Both the position numbers and the translations under genes were made by a program. Below, in pieces: positions 7,735 to 18,042 of a stretch of DNA of 64,000 bases; the stretch's first letter is position 1, and every line of letters begins with the position of its first letter. Below the pieces are notes generated by a model. It did no database searches and was not told the origin of the DNA. It saw nothing but the letters and a program-made list of their open reading frames with translations. The DNA is taken from assembly GCA_950097015.1 (NCBI GenBank), contig CATNEN010000024.1, positions 5,780,001 to 5,844,000 on the forward strand, written 5' to 3'. Source of the stretch: Macrostomum hystrix. Its lineage: Eukaryota; Platyhelminthes; Macrostomidae.

Positions 7735-8939
7735 CTTTGAAAACAATTGCTTTAACGAAATACATTGGATTGGAATGCTGGATTCTGACCCGGCTTGAGC
7801 GCAGAAAGCCAAATTGATGAAAAAAACGGAACATTAGCTTCGTGAAGGAAGATTTTGTTTATTTTTAATTGCTGTTCTTGTAAACGAATACAGGAAACTT
7901 ACGCAAATGTAAAAAAATAATAAATGTAAAAAAAATCAAAACCCACCACCGTATCGATTAAACAAGACAAAAAATCAAACAAAATCACCAGCTAAATTGA
8001 CACCAGCAATATCAATATGTTAGTGAAGGTAGTTGAAAAATTGGCAACAGACAAATGCCGGGGCACTCCGTTCTTGCAAACAAATTCGATTTTTTTGCTT
8101 TCATTGTTTTTCTAAGAAAATAATACACAGCTTTTTTCATTTTGATACAACAAAGGATTTATTAATACGAAAAAGAAAATTGAAAAAATAATTAGATAAA
8201 AAGTACATTTTATCAAGAGAAACCATACGAGCAAGACTTAAAACGAATGGCAACAAAAATAACTTTTACCAGGAGCTGACTAGTGAGATTAAAGCAGAGG
8301 CAGACAATCATTACATGCACGATAAAACGTAATAGGAAAAGAAGCTTTAAAGTCAAATCATTGCAGACACATCGAGAACCGAAAAACAATGACGGAGAGT
8401 AAGGCAAATAATGAGTTCAAACAAATAACTTGAAAAAAACAATCACCATTGAAAATGTGCATTAGTACGACGTATGATTATGAAGCACAACGCAAAAAGC
8501 TCATGTTAAAGAATAGCTGCAGCTGCACCACCAGAAATTCACTGAACAAAATTGTCTTCTAGGCTTGATCACAGATACTATAATAACTGTGATCTGTGGG
8601 CTTGATTAATTACCAGTTCATTGGATGAGTCTGTGTGTGTGTGAGTCCTATGTCAGTCCTGTGTCCTGTGTCAGTGCAATTTTTTTTGACACAAGTTATC
8701 CGAATTAAAGCTACCATGAGCAAATCATTTTGTAAACAAGTGGAATTCACATCTGTAAGTTACAGCACAGCTTTTTAAAAAATGAAAAGCAATAGTTGCT
8801 CATTTACAGCAGCACAGTTCCAAAAGACATTCATTTACAAAAACTAAATAGAGAAACTGCATTCGAAAAGTTTTAGAACAAGGCCTCTTTGCATTCCAAG
8901 TCCATATTCAGTTCGAATTAGTCAAGAGAGCAAAAAGAA
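7735..8939. other. Convergent intergenic region of the Polinton
   Basis: 1.2 kb, AT-rich and without a convincing frame, lying between the ends of the two convergent gene blocks. AATAAA at 7919-7924 could be a polyadenylation signal for the + strand genes. TTTATT at 8158-8163 and 7858-7863 (AATAAA on the - strand) could serve the polymerase transcript. No tandem repeat was seen. Confidence 0.5.
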
Positions 8940-11900
8940 TCAATCTTCTTGCAACCGTATTTGCTTGGGGGCATGATCACCGACAAGTTGAGGAGCCTCA
9001 CGACGGTGGCGGCGGCGGCGGTCGTTCAGGTAGTTCTCTCTTAGTGCAAAGTGTCCGTATGGAAGACTTTGATTCGGTGCAACCCATGCGCGCTTGTCCT
9101 CCCATACTGTCAAGGCACGTTTCTTTTGCTCCAGAGTGAAGAGACGGTGTCTCCGGCTAGCAATCCTACGCACAGAGATGCTCAACTCCTTGAGATTAGC
9201 AAAGGCCTGCCTGTAGTCTTCGTGTGAAATTTCAGTCCGCATCACACTCTTCTGAACTCCCTTTGCTGCCTTCTTGCCTCCAATGGCAGCCTTCATCGAG
9301 TACAGCTTCGGTCTCAACAGGATTCCACTCATTGTGGGGATTTCCAGCCTGACTCATCCTTTATGCAGCCCAACTTTGCCTTAAGCTCATCCGATCGCAG
9401 TTCATGATCAACCGGGAAGTTCGATGTGTCCAGCAGCCTCTGGCGAATCAGTTCAGGAATCACGCTGGTTTGAACGTCAGTTTTTTTGAAACAGGAAAAA
9501 CGAATCCGTTTCTCCACCGCAGAGAGAAACTTCTTGCCGGAGAACAGGATTATCGAATGTCGGCTTTAATCTGTCGTAAAATAACTTGTACATTGCAAGC
9601 TTCAAATCGTCGAGGACGCACTGTCCGATGAAGATTTGGCGGTCAAGAGTGACAGAAGGCTTAAAAAGTGAAAAAACAACCAAGTCCTTTGTCACAATAG
9701 TGAAATCCTTCAGGCTCTGTCGGGATGCATAAATTTCTGACTGCTCCGGAGTGTTCGAGATTCTAACACTGAGTCCTCTTGCGCACGTTCTCCATTGTTT
9801 TCCCGAAGAGGGAGTTATTCTTCAGTTTGTAATAAGTCCTTCTCGAACTCATTGGCAGCTGCTGCCTGCTTCTCACTGTTCTTGGCGATGTAGCCTTGAA
9901 AAATTGCTGCCTGCTGAAAGCGAAAGCACATCGAATCTTTTTTAATCGCATGCCATGGCGCAAGTAAAACTTCAGCACTCTGAAATGCACGATGTAAGCC
10001 TCCTTGTCATGACACGTCAGGAGAAGCTTCGAATAGCCCTTATAGGGCTTATCGCGTGAATTAAGTTCACTCCAAAGACTTTTCATAAATGGTGGAAATT
10101 CCTCGAACTGGGGTGTGGCTCTCTCCGGTGCAAACGGCAGGTCCTGAGTCTTCTGATGAATCACATCAGGATACTCCAAATCCACTTCAAATAGGTAGCC
10201 AACAGGTCCATTGTCTTCCAACTCAAGCAGTCGCTTCTCGTTCCAATCTTGCAGATCATCATCACCAATCCAGACAAAATCACTGACCGGAAGTTTTTCA
10301 GAAAGCGCTTGTCCATAGAGGTTATTCATATCTACTGGAAGCAATGCATTAGTCGACAAGGCAGCATCATCGTTTGTGCCAACAATTCCAGCTGCGACAT
10401 GATGAATGTTCGTGAAGGTCATACCTCCACGAATTCCAAGCTCAAAAAGACGATATTGCTCAGCATCACTGAGCAATTGAAGCTGAGTTGTAGCTGACTT
10501 CAAAGCCGAATCAAATGAAAGACCTGGCGTCGTAAAATAGTGCACCGGATCAAGTCCGTCATCGCGGAGACTCAAGCGGCGAAAGTTTTGGAAGACGTCC
10601 GCGAGTTGACGAATGTCGAGCTGCAAATAGGCATGTATGTAGTCATGCAAATTTTTTGCCTCAAGCTGGCCCCAGGCTTTGAGAGCATGACCATAGTTCT
10701 CCTCGCTGCAAGGTGTCTTGGTCAGTGAATTGAAAAATTCTTCTCTGCTCGGCAATTTTGTCACCGCTAAACTTGCAGGACACTTAACAAAATCATACGG
10801 AAAGACTCCCTTGACAGACAGTGTCTCATCGGTCAAATTCGGAAAGCAGCTTTTCATTAGCTGAGTGAATTTTCGGTCTTGGACTGACAAGTTGCGAATC
10901 AGTCTGTCCAGACCAGCGTTCAAAAATTGGAACGAATCGAGGAACTGCAGCGTGAAGAAAATGGTCTTCTTTTTTCCTTGTGGCAAGTTGACTTCTGCAA
11001 CTGGAAAGTCTGCTCGGAGAGACATGTAGCGCTCAGACGTTTGAGGAATGACGCTCAGCTTCCAATTCTTCATGGTTCCCAAAGCTGTTGAAAACAAGAG
11101 GTGCATGTCATAGTTCTTAAGATTATGAAAGAAAATCGGCAAAAATCTTCGGCGAAGCTGTGCAGACTTGTTGCAACGCGAGCAGGCAGCACCTTTGAAC
11201 TTCCCAGTGAGGTGATCGTGGTCATAGTGCTTGTCACTTGAGTTTACAAACTGCTGAGCACAGTAGTGACAACGGGTAGACTCACAGAAAATCTGCCTAG
11301 ACACTGGATCTGCTTCTGGCTTCTGGTAGCTGTGGACTCGGTTCCATTCGTGAACTTCTCGAGCAACGATTTCCAGTTCGTGAAGAAATTTTTCCATGCA
11401 CTCAAATGAACTAGAGCTAGAAAACAGCTTCACGTGACCTTCGTCTTTGAGCGGTGGTCCCTTAATACCATCTCGAGAGACTACTAAAAACCCGGCTGCC
11501 GCAGGCAGATGCTCGGTAAGGAACATAGTAGTGCCTGTTCCACTGCTTCGAGCTGGTCTTTCGTCACAGTCTTTTGCTTCTGCTCGATCTCTGCTGCCTT
11601 CCAATTGGTCGCCATCACTGAATTCGATCCTATCGACTTTCTCATTCACACCTTCTCGACCCGGAAAGTTAGAATTGAGCGGCGAATTGAATGCCTCGAT
11701 ATCGGCGTAGATAACGAAAGGAGCTTCAATGGTCTTGCAATAATTCTGAAAAGCCAGAGTGCAACGATTCTGAGATGGAATCTTTTCCTTCAGCTGCAAA
11801 ATCGTTAGATCGATAGCACTGCTCTCTGTGCTCTGCAAGCTTCTGAGCACTGACGAATGCAGTCAAGCAGCGCTCACACCACTTCCTGTGACACAAGCCA

Positions 11901-12775
11901 ACCTTGCTGTTCAGCAGCCTGTCGAGGTTCACGATTCCGCACCAGTGAGTCTTATTTTCATCTTCTGATTCGTTCAGCAGGAGAAGAAGGATAACTTTGC
12001 GATTGCACGCCACTTCGACACGCGGTTGTCTGAGCACACTAACTTCATCACTAGACCACGTAAGAACAACAAAGCACAAAGTTGGGTTTAATGACTCAAT
12101 TCGGTTGAGCTGACTTAGTCCTACTGGCAATGAAACTCCATTTAGATTCACTTCAGACAGCCAGTCTTTGTACGTCGTAAAGTCTATGGGGATTCTTTCT
12201 CAAATTTCCGTCTCCGTGATGCAGCACTGCAAGACAATCATACAGGAAACAATCTGAACCTGTGCTGAGAGGATTGATGATGGCTTTCTTCGCCTTCAAC
12301 ACTGGAGGAAGCTCGAATTTGTCGGCGTGGCCAGTGTAGAATCGCAGTCTCTGTCCAACCGCAATGCTTCAAGTCGATACAATTCACACGCACAATCACC
12401 CAGCCACTTCCATTCGTGTTCATCTTATCAATGGTACCTTCACAGCCAGCAATTTGCCGAGTCCACCAATCCTCAAAGCAACAGGCATCATTGACGATTT
12501 GCAAACTGGTACTAACCCATCTTTCCTCTTCATTGACAACTTGCCCAGCTTGAAGTCTCTGCATCTGAATGCTCATCTTGCTCATCTGAATGCTCACCTA
12601 GATTAGGCGGGGGGACGCCGTCGAACTGTGCTCTCATCGCACGATTCGGATTCGCCATCTTCTCATCTAGGATTCGCTGCACTGCATCCTTACTTCTACG
12701 TGTGAGTTCGAATGGGTCACTAGCTGCATCGTTTTGTACAGTGATTCGGTACACCTCCAAAGTTCCTTTGTGCAC
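8940..12775 (-). pseudogene. Polinton protein-primed DNA polymerase B, broken by frame changes
   Basis: Similarity to Polinton polymerase B runs along the whole stretch, but the frame changes about seven times. Segments: 12775-12530, 12597-~12310, ~12310-12190, 12151-~11830, 11850-9763, 9695-9477, 9517-9329 and 9332-8940. Visible landmarks are an N-terminal zinc cluster (WCERCLTAF), Exo I (VIYADIEAF), Exo II (FHNLKNYDMHLL), the polymerase motif DMNNLYG, motif B (KLKNNSLFGKTMEN) and a motif C that reads ETDS instead of DTDS. The C-terminal block (RPKLYSMKAA..., HEDYRQAF) is also family-typical. Some breaks sit at homopolymers (for example the T run at 9480), so sequencing error could explain a few but hardly all. 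It would be non-functional as read. Confidence 0.9.
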
Positions 12776-12916
12776 ACTTGCTACTTGTTGAACGTCAAAA
12801 TTTTCAAAATGATAATTTTCTCTTATTTTTAGGACTTCGATATTTCCCGATTATTCCCCGTCTTATATCTCCCATATCCCCCCTAACTTCTTGGAAGCAC
12901 AGCTGCACACTAAAAG

Positions 12917-12927
12917 CTTTTATATAA
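12917..12927 (-). promoter_or_regulatory. TATA-like box upstream of the polymerase gene
   Basis: TTTATATAAAA on the - strand, about 145 nt upstream of the first polymerase segment. It fits the pattern of TATA boxes ahead of the other right-arm genes. No start site can be seen directly. Confidence 0.4.
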
Positions 12928-12963
12928 AATTAATGTTAATCAACAGTATAATTCTATGCCGAA

Positions 12964-13451
12964 TCACCGGTATTCAGTACCACTGCTACTGTCGATTGAG
13001 TTGGAGTTGGAGTTCAGTTGCTCACCACCTTCGCCGCTGTCAATAGAGCTCGAGTCGTCTCTGACACTGTGGTCGCCGCTGCTGCTGCTGCTGCTGCTGC
13101 TTCTGTCGATGGTGCTAGAGTCACTTCTTACACTGTGGTCCTCGTCGATGGAGCTAGGGTCATCTCTGATACAGCTGTTGCCACCCTTACAGTCACCGCC
13201 GCTGTCAATGGAGCTCGACTCGCTCCTGTCGCTGCCAGCGCCGCTGATGCCGTCACTGCTACCGTCACTGTTAATGGAACTGTGCATGCCATCTCACCAA
13301 TCTCGCTGCTTCTAGTGATGTGGCTTTGGGGGCTGTCAATTTCAGAAAGCATGCTGGCATTGGTCTCCGAGTAGTTTTCTTCTGATGCAGACAAGTCATT
13401 ATCAGACTCGGACCAGTCTTCATCAGACTCTGACAAACTGTCTGAGTCCAT
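12964..13451 (-). pseudogene. Ser/Asp-rich acidic protein gene, probably frameshifted
   Basis: From an ATG at 13451 one frame encodes an acidic Ser/Asp/Glu-rich segment (MDSDSLSESDEDWSES...) to about position 13290. There a second - strand frame takes over with the same composition (SSIDSGGD, RSDSSTIDRSSSSSSSS) down to 12964. The composition switches frames at one place, so a single low-complexity protein of about 160 residues with one indel is the simplest reading. Repeated (D)SSSID blocks suggest internal duplication. It is flanked by a TATA-like box at 13497-13504. The function is unknown; it could be an accessory Polinton protein. Confidence 0.45.
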
Positions 13452-13496
13452 TTCTGCACCTGCCCTGGCTATTTGTTCTCGTGCTGCAAGTTGGAG

Positions 13497-13504
13497 TTTT
13501 TATA
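13497..13504 (-). promoter_or_regulatory. TATA box (TATAAAAA) upstream of the Ser/Asp-rich gene
   Basis: TATAAAAA on the - strand, 46-53 nt upstream of the ATG at 13451. That is the spacing expected for a TATA box with a short 5' leader. Confidence 0.5.
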
Positions 13505-14043
13505 CTAATTGATTTTTCCTAGAGTAAACAGAAATAAAGGTTTCATTATCTGTTCTGGAAACGCAAGTCTAGCAGAATTATTAACCAAAAAACAGAACAA
13601 ACATTTTTGCTCTCTGACAAACGCCTATCCTTGCTGATTTATAACTCACTATCACATCTATGATAAACAAAACACAACCTATTGTTCTACCTATGCGATT
13701 TTGTCTACAAGTAAGAAAAACAAAAAAATGAATAAGGTCAATTAGTCCAAAAATGTATCAATGCTATCTTCACCATTGATCAGCTGTATTTTTAAACGAA
13801 TATTGAAACTAGGTTAATCGTCTTGAACATCAAATGCGAGCTATCGATTCACGAATACTTTGCAAACATTTCATAGGCGCTGCTTTATTTGACTTATTGA
13901 CTGGCTTGATAAGAATAATAGTCAGAATCAAGACTATCAAATTAAGTGAATAGATGGCAGACGCCGACACAGAATTCTTTCATCGTCCTCATCGTAGAGA
14001 ACAGAAAAAACTTACAGAAAAAAAGAAATCATAAAACATGAGC
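13505..14043. other. AT-rich intergenic stretch
   Basis: About 540 nt between the Ser/Asp-rich gene and the Cys-rich repeat gene. Only short, unconvincing frames were found and no repeats. Confidence 0.4.
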
Positions 14044-15105
14044 TTACAGTGGAGTGAAAAAAATTGCGTTGCTATCAAGTCTTATCAAATAACCTGCGCC
14101 AATAATTGGTGGCAGGACGAGTTGAATATGGCTTCTGGGCGCAACCATTTCGACTGGCATGTCATTCCTTGCCAAGGGACCTTCAGCAGGCCCAGCAGTG
14201 ACGAGCGCATTCAGCAACGAGTCGAAGTCACCAGCCGACTCCATGAAAACTTGTTGAATTGGCTGAGCATTGTCGACGGTGGCAGGGTTGCAAGCCTGCT
14301 GGGCATTGCTGACCGTGGCAGCGATGTCAGCCAGCTGAGCATTGCCGACGGTAGCAGCGATGTCAGCCAGCTGAGCATTCTCAACGGTGGCAGCGATGTC
14401 AGCCAGCTGGTCATTGTCGACGGTGGCAGCGATGTCAGCCAGCTGAGCATTGTCGACGGTGGCAGCGATGTCAGCCAGCTGACCGTTGTCGACGGTGGCA
14501 GCGATTTCAGCCAGCTGGTCATTGTCGACGGTGGCATCGATGTCGACGAGCTGGCCATTGTCGATTGAGGCGAAGAGCTGACTTTCCTCTGCATCGGTCG
14601 GCTCCTCATTCCGCTCCTCCATGCTAATATTCGGGGAGCTCATTAGGAGCTGCTTTCCACGAACTTCTGGTGGGGGTCGTCGAGCATTCGGCTGCCGCAG
14701 ATGCTGCTGCTGTTTCTGCGATTCCGACTTCTGACTCGTCGGAAAATTTACAAAATCGTCGTCGCTGTTTGCTTCTGCAACAACTTTTTTGATGACTTGG
14801 CTGAGGACCTGCTTTCTTGCTGCCTCTTCGTCAGGGAGCTGCCGTGCTTTTTGCAGTACAATTCTCTTAATGTTTTTCAGGCCATTATCTCCGCTTGGGA
14901 GTTGCTGGTGTCCACTGTGTCGCATGGCCGACAAATTTTTGTCGCTATGCTTAAAAATGTTGCACTGCCAACAAACACTAAACTTGCTAGTCTTGCATGT
15001 TACATGGCGATCTGCCTTCAGGCCTCCTAGGACGCACTTGCTGCATGTAATGCATGCTTCGAAGAAAGGCAGACTACATGAAACGGAAGTCTTCTTGGCT
15101 TTCAT
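14044..15105 (-). CDS. Cys-rich (putative zinc-binding) protein with 12-residue tandem repeats
   Basis: 353 residues from the first ATG (15105); the frame is open further upstream but without Met. Residues ~8-50 hold a dense Cys pattern (CSLPFFEACITCSKCVLGG, CKTSKFSVCWQC), probably a zinc-binding domain I cannot name. A charged linker follows. Then about eight copies of a 12-residue unit (ATVDNAQLADIA), encoded by a 36-bp minisatellite at about 14270-14566, fill the centre. The C terminus (IQLVLPPIIGAGYLI) is hydrophobic. A TATA-like box lies about 90 nt upstream. Same strand as the polymerase and at the element's right side, so it is probably a Polinton accessory gene, but it could belong to another element. 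Confidence 0.6.
   Translation of the reverse strand: MKAKKTSVSCSLPFFEACITCSKCVLGGLKADRHVTCKTSKFSVCWQCNIFKHSDKNLSAMRHSGHQQLPSGDNGLKNIKRIVLQKARQLPDEEAARKQVLSQVIKKVVAEANSDDDFVNFPTSQKSESQKQQQHLRQPNARRPPPEVRGKQLLMSSPNISMEERNEEPTDAEESQLFASIDNGQLVDIDATVDNDQLAEIAATVDNGQLADIAATVDNAQLADIAATVDNDQLADIAATVENAQLADIAATVGNAQLADIAATVSNAQQACNPATVDNAQPIQQVFMESAGDFDSLLNALVTAGPAEGPLARNDMPVEMVAPRSHIQLVLPPIIGAGYLIRLDSNAIFFTPL
14270..14566. repeat. 36-bp coding minisatellite (about 8 copies)
   Basis: Unit GATGTCAGCCAGCTGAGCAT TGTCGACGGTGGCAGC (36 bp, shown split) with scattered substitutions. It is in frame with the Cys-rich gene and encodes a 12-residue repeat. Length a multiple of three keeps the frame open through copy-number change. 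Confidence 0.85.
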
Positions 15106-15192
15106 TTCATTCACTTCAAATTTAATTCTCTTGTAGCTTGTATTTATTGCGCCGAAAAACAATTTAATATTTTGCAAAGAAAAATTCACCGT

Positions 15193-15199
15193 TATATAA
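15193..15199 (-). promoter_or_regulatory. TATA-like box upstream of the Cys-rich gene
   Basis: TTATATAA on the - strand, about 90 nt upstream of the ATG at 15105. Third of three such boxes ahead of right-arm genes. Confidence 0.4.
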
Positions 15200-15209
15200 A
15201 GACCCTTTC

Positions 15210-16084
15210 ATCCTCTTACACCCACCCCCTCCACACCCACCCCACTACACCCACCCCTCCACAACCACCCCTCCACACCCAGGGGAGGTGCAATCATCGC
15301 ACAGGCCGCCTCTCCTCTCCCCAACTGCCCCGCGATCTCTGCCCCTGTACGCACCGGAATGACTAGGCTTGGGCTATCAGTGCACAAGCCCTCAAATTGA
15401 ACTATTCTCCCAGGCTAGGACCAGCCCAGGATTTGCTTAACAAATCCCAACAATCTCTATGCAAACTTCAAGTCCATTCTTTTCACTATCATCACAATTC
15501 AGTGCTGGAGCGCCTGACTCTCGCCTCCACGCTAGTCTTCGGAACACCTAGCAGCTAAGTCTAAGAGCCGTCTCCAATCTCTGTCCAAGTGCGGCAGAGT
15601 CACATAAACATAGAAGGGCTCTCATCATTTCCAACTCTGTACAGAGCGGCGGGCTACAACACGCGCGAGGACCCCTGTCCAATCCGATTATCCCCACCCC
15701 AACTCCCCAGACTGCCAACCAATGGCCAGGCCAATCCTATCCCTTTTCATTTCCGCCTTGTATGTGCGGCAGAGTTGCACAAGCATAGGAGCGCCCCTTC
15801 TCCAATCTCTGTCCAAGTGCGACAGAGTTGAATAAGCATTAGAGCATCGGCATTGGGTCACACAGAAGGACTCCCTCTTCCTCTCTTCCTTCCCCTCGGA
15901 CCCCTCTAAGCGCCTCACCCATCGCTCCACCAATGTACAATGCGCCTGGCTTGCCTAATCATACACGCGCGGCCTGCCCTAACCCCAACCCAATTAACAC
16001 CCACCCCATGCCATCGCCACGCCGTCCTATCCTTTTGCATTGCCGCCTATCTCCGCAATGCAAGTGCGGCAGAGTTGCATAAAC
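15210..16084. other. Pyrimidine-rich tract and dispersed GCGGCAGAGTTGCATAA motifs
   Basis: 15,213-15,285 is a C-rich simple repeat built on CACCC and CTCCACACC. Downstream, variants of a motif GTGCGGCAGAGTTGCATAA occur at about 15,590, 15,768, 15,819 and 16,068, spaced by 50-250 nt. The stretch lies 3' of the LINE remnant on the - strand and might be its 3' UTR; no frame is convincing. Confidence 0.45.
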
Positions 16085-16618
16085 TCATACTACTCCCGGT
16101 TTTATCCTAATCGGATCAGGGCGCCTGTCTAGGGTGTGGATTTTAGCCTTGCAGGCTTTAAGGAGCCAGCGGGTCCCCATATCATCAATCCTGTTCGCTA
16201 CCAGGGGCATCTGGGCATGCTCATGCAAGTAGCTGGTGGAGATGTAGGATGGGATCCCATAGAAGATTCTGAGGGCAATGTTTTGAATTTTCTGAAGGTC
16301 ACTCTTGTTTCCCGGGCTTAGGATTGTTAGAATGGGTGCTCCATATGTCATGGTGCTCTCCACGTAAGCCCGGTATAGCATTTTCAGAGTGTCGCTCTTC
16401 AGATTGGTCTTTTTTGCAATCTTGCTAAGGCACATCACCTGCGCTCTGCAAGTGTTGATTTGTGATTTCACGTGTTCATTGAGTCTCAGGTTAGTGTCCA
16501 GCTTTATGCCGAGGAACTTAACTACATCGCAGTTTTGAATTTGCACAGTTCCCAGGTGGAGTTGGGGCCGTTTGTCCTGGCACCCTTGCCAGGTGTTATG
16601 GCACATACAATTAGCCAT
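16085..16618 (-). pseudogene. Non-LTR retrotransposon reverse transcriptase remnant (C-terminal part)
   Basis: 177 residues open on the - strand. The text VVKFLGIKLDTNLRLNEHV, then LKMLYRAYVESTMTYGAPI and LQKIQNIALRIFYGIP is the thumb/C-terminal region of Jockey/CR1-type LINE reverse transcriptases. The catalytic palm with the YADD motif is absent. The similarity stops abruptly at about 16,620, so the copy is 5' truncated, as is usual for LINE insertions. No nuclease domain is visible. No target duplication was identified. Confidence 0.8.
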
Positions 16619-16619
16619 T

Positions 16620-18042
16620 CAGTAGTCGTTTTAAATTTTTTATAACGGATAAAAGTTGAGCTACTGTTGTGCTGCAATGGTTCCTTTGCAATATACCCAG
16701 GATAGGATATGGTCGTGTAGGTTATATATAATTAAGTTGGTTATAGTAGATACATACGGATTTTTGTTTTCTTTGTTACAATCCAAAAATGGAAACTCTT
16801 TAAAACTGAGTATTTAATGGCAAAAAACTATTAGCATTGGTATTTTTTGTAATGCGTAGGTAAAAGCAGCATAAAATATTACGTCATTTTTTTAGATACG
16901 TAATCCGTTGTATTAAAAGACATCGATTCGACCAACGTCAAAAACGCGAAGTGTAATCAATTTATAATAGCATAACAAATTTGTAAACAATAAAAAATAA
17001 CTAAAAAATAACCGAATGCAATATCTACATAGTAACACTGTCCTAAAACTAGAATTAGTAACTTGGACATCTATGTACATTTTTATCACGAACCTGTTAA
17101 TCGTAATTGTTTTTTACGGTTTAGATAAACAAATTCATATCGTTTCGACTTGTGCATACTTTCTCTGCTTCTAACTATGTCTTAGCATTCTAGTATCAGT
17201 ACTTTAAAATTTAGTATAATTATTTTAATGCGAAAGCTTAATGTTATTTTATTTCAAAACAAGGAACCCAATAATTGAGAACGACCCACTTCATTTTTGT
17301 TAAGGTTCTGTGTATAGCTTCGCTAGGGCTTAGTTCTAAAGGACGAATGTGTTCAACGAGTACATCATAGAGGGGTTCTGGTTATAATCTGTTTAGATTC
17401 TAGAAGTAACTTCAAATTGCGTTAAAAATATCCTAACTTGTAAACTTCCAACATTAGGCTTGCTTTCTTGTAGGCCTAAAAAAGCCACTGTACCGTGCGT
17501 GCGTCCTCCACTTGCTGTAGCAGCCTAACGCCTAGCTCGATGACGATGGCTTCTTACTCCTCAGTTATTATTCGCCCAAAGACTGTTCATACCGCCACTG
17601 TAAGTGACTCTGTTTTGTTGCTAATATTTGTTGGCAATAGACTATACATAAGATTTGTTGCTAATTTTGTTGGCAATAGACTATAGGGCCTACATAAGTT
17701 AAAATTAACATTATATATAATCATGTTGTAGGGCCCTTTCTTTAAATAGTTATTCTTCTGTTTGCCTCCAATTATTTAAGGTCTAGGCCTATTCACTTTT
17801 CGAATTTTACTAGGCCTAGTGTACCCCCAGTAGGGTTATATTTAACTATGGATTTACTTTTTATATAGGCCTAGCCATATAGGGAGGGCCTAAAAATGAC
17901 TTTCATATATGATCTAATGTTAGGCCTATGACAATAATTCCAGCCTTCGTAAGGAAAGACTCCTTTGTTAAATATATTTCGTGTGCATATATATAACAGA
18001 CTTGTATATGTCCAAGCAGTAAGACAATAATAGGTAGTTGTT
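16620..18042. other. AT-rich non-coding stretch with TAGGCCTA motifs
   Basis: No gene seen. Between about 17,470 and 17,940 the palindrome AGGCCT, often as TAGGCCTA, recurs many times. It returns around 40,855-40,945. Confidence 0.4.

Larger units (their letters stand above)
1..15200. mobile_element. Polinton/Maverick (polintovirus) element, ends not visible
   Basis: The block carries the signature gene set of Polintons: RVE integrase with chromodomain, penton, double-jelly-roll capsid protein, adenain-like cysteine protease, FtsK/HerA-type packaging ATPase and protein-primed family B polymerase. Genes of the left part are on the + strand, those from 8.9 to 15.1 kb on the - strand, so transcription converges at about 7.7-8.9 kb. 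Terminal inverted repeats are not seen. The left end lies before the window, because an open frame runs in from base 1. The right end is set at about 15.2 kb only because the last gene and its TATA box end there; it is inferred. Structural genes are open, the polymerase is broken. Confidence 0.88.
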
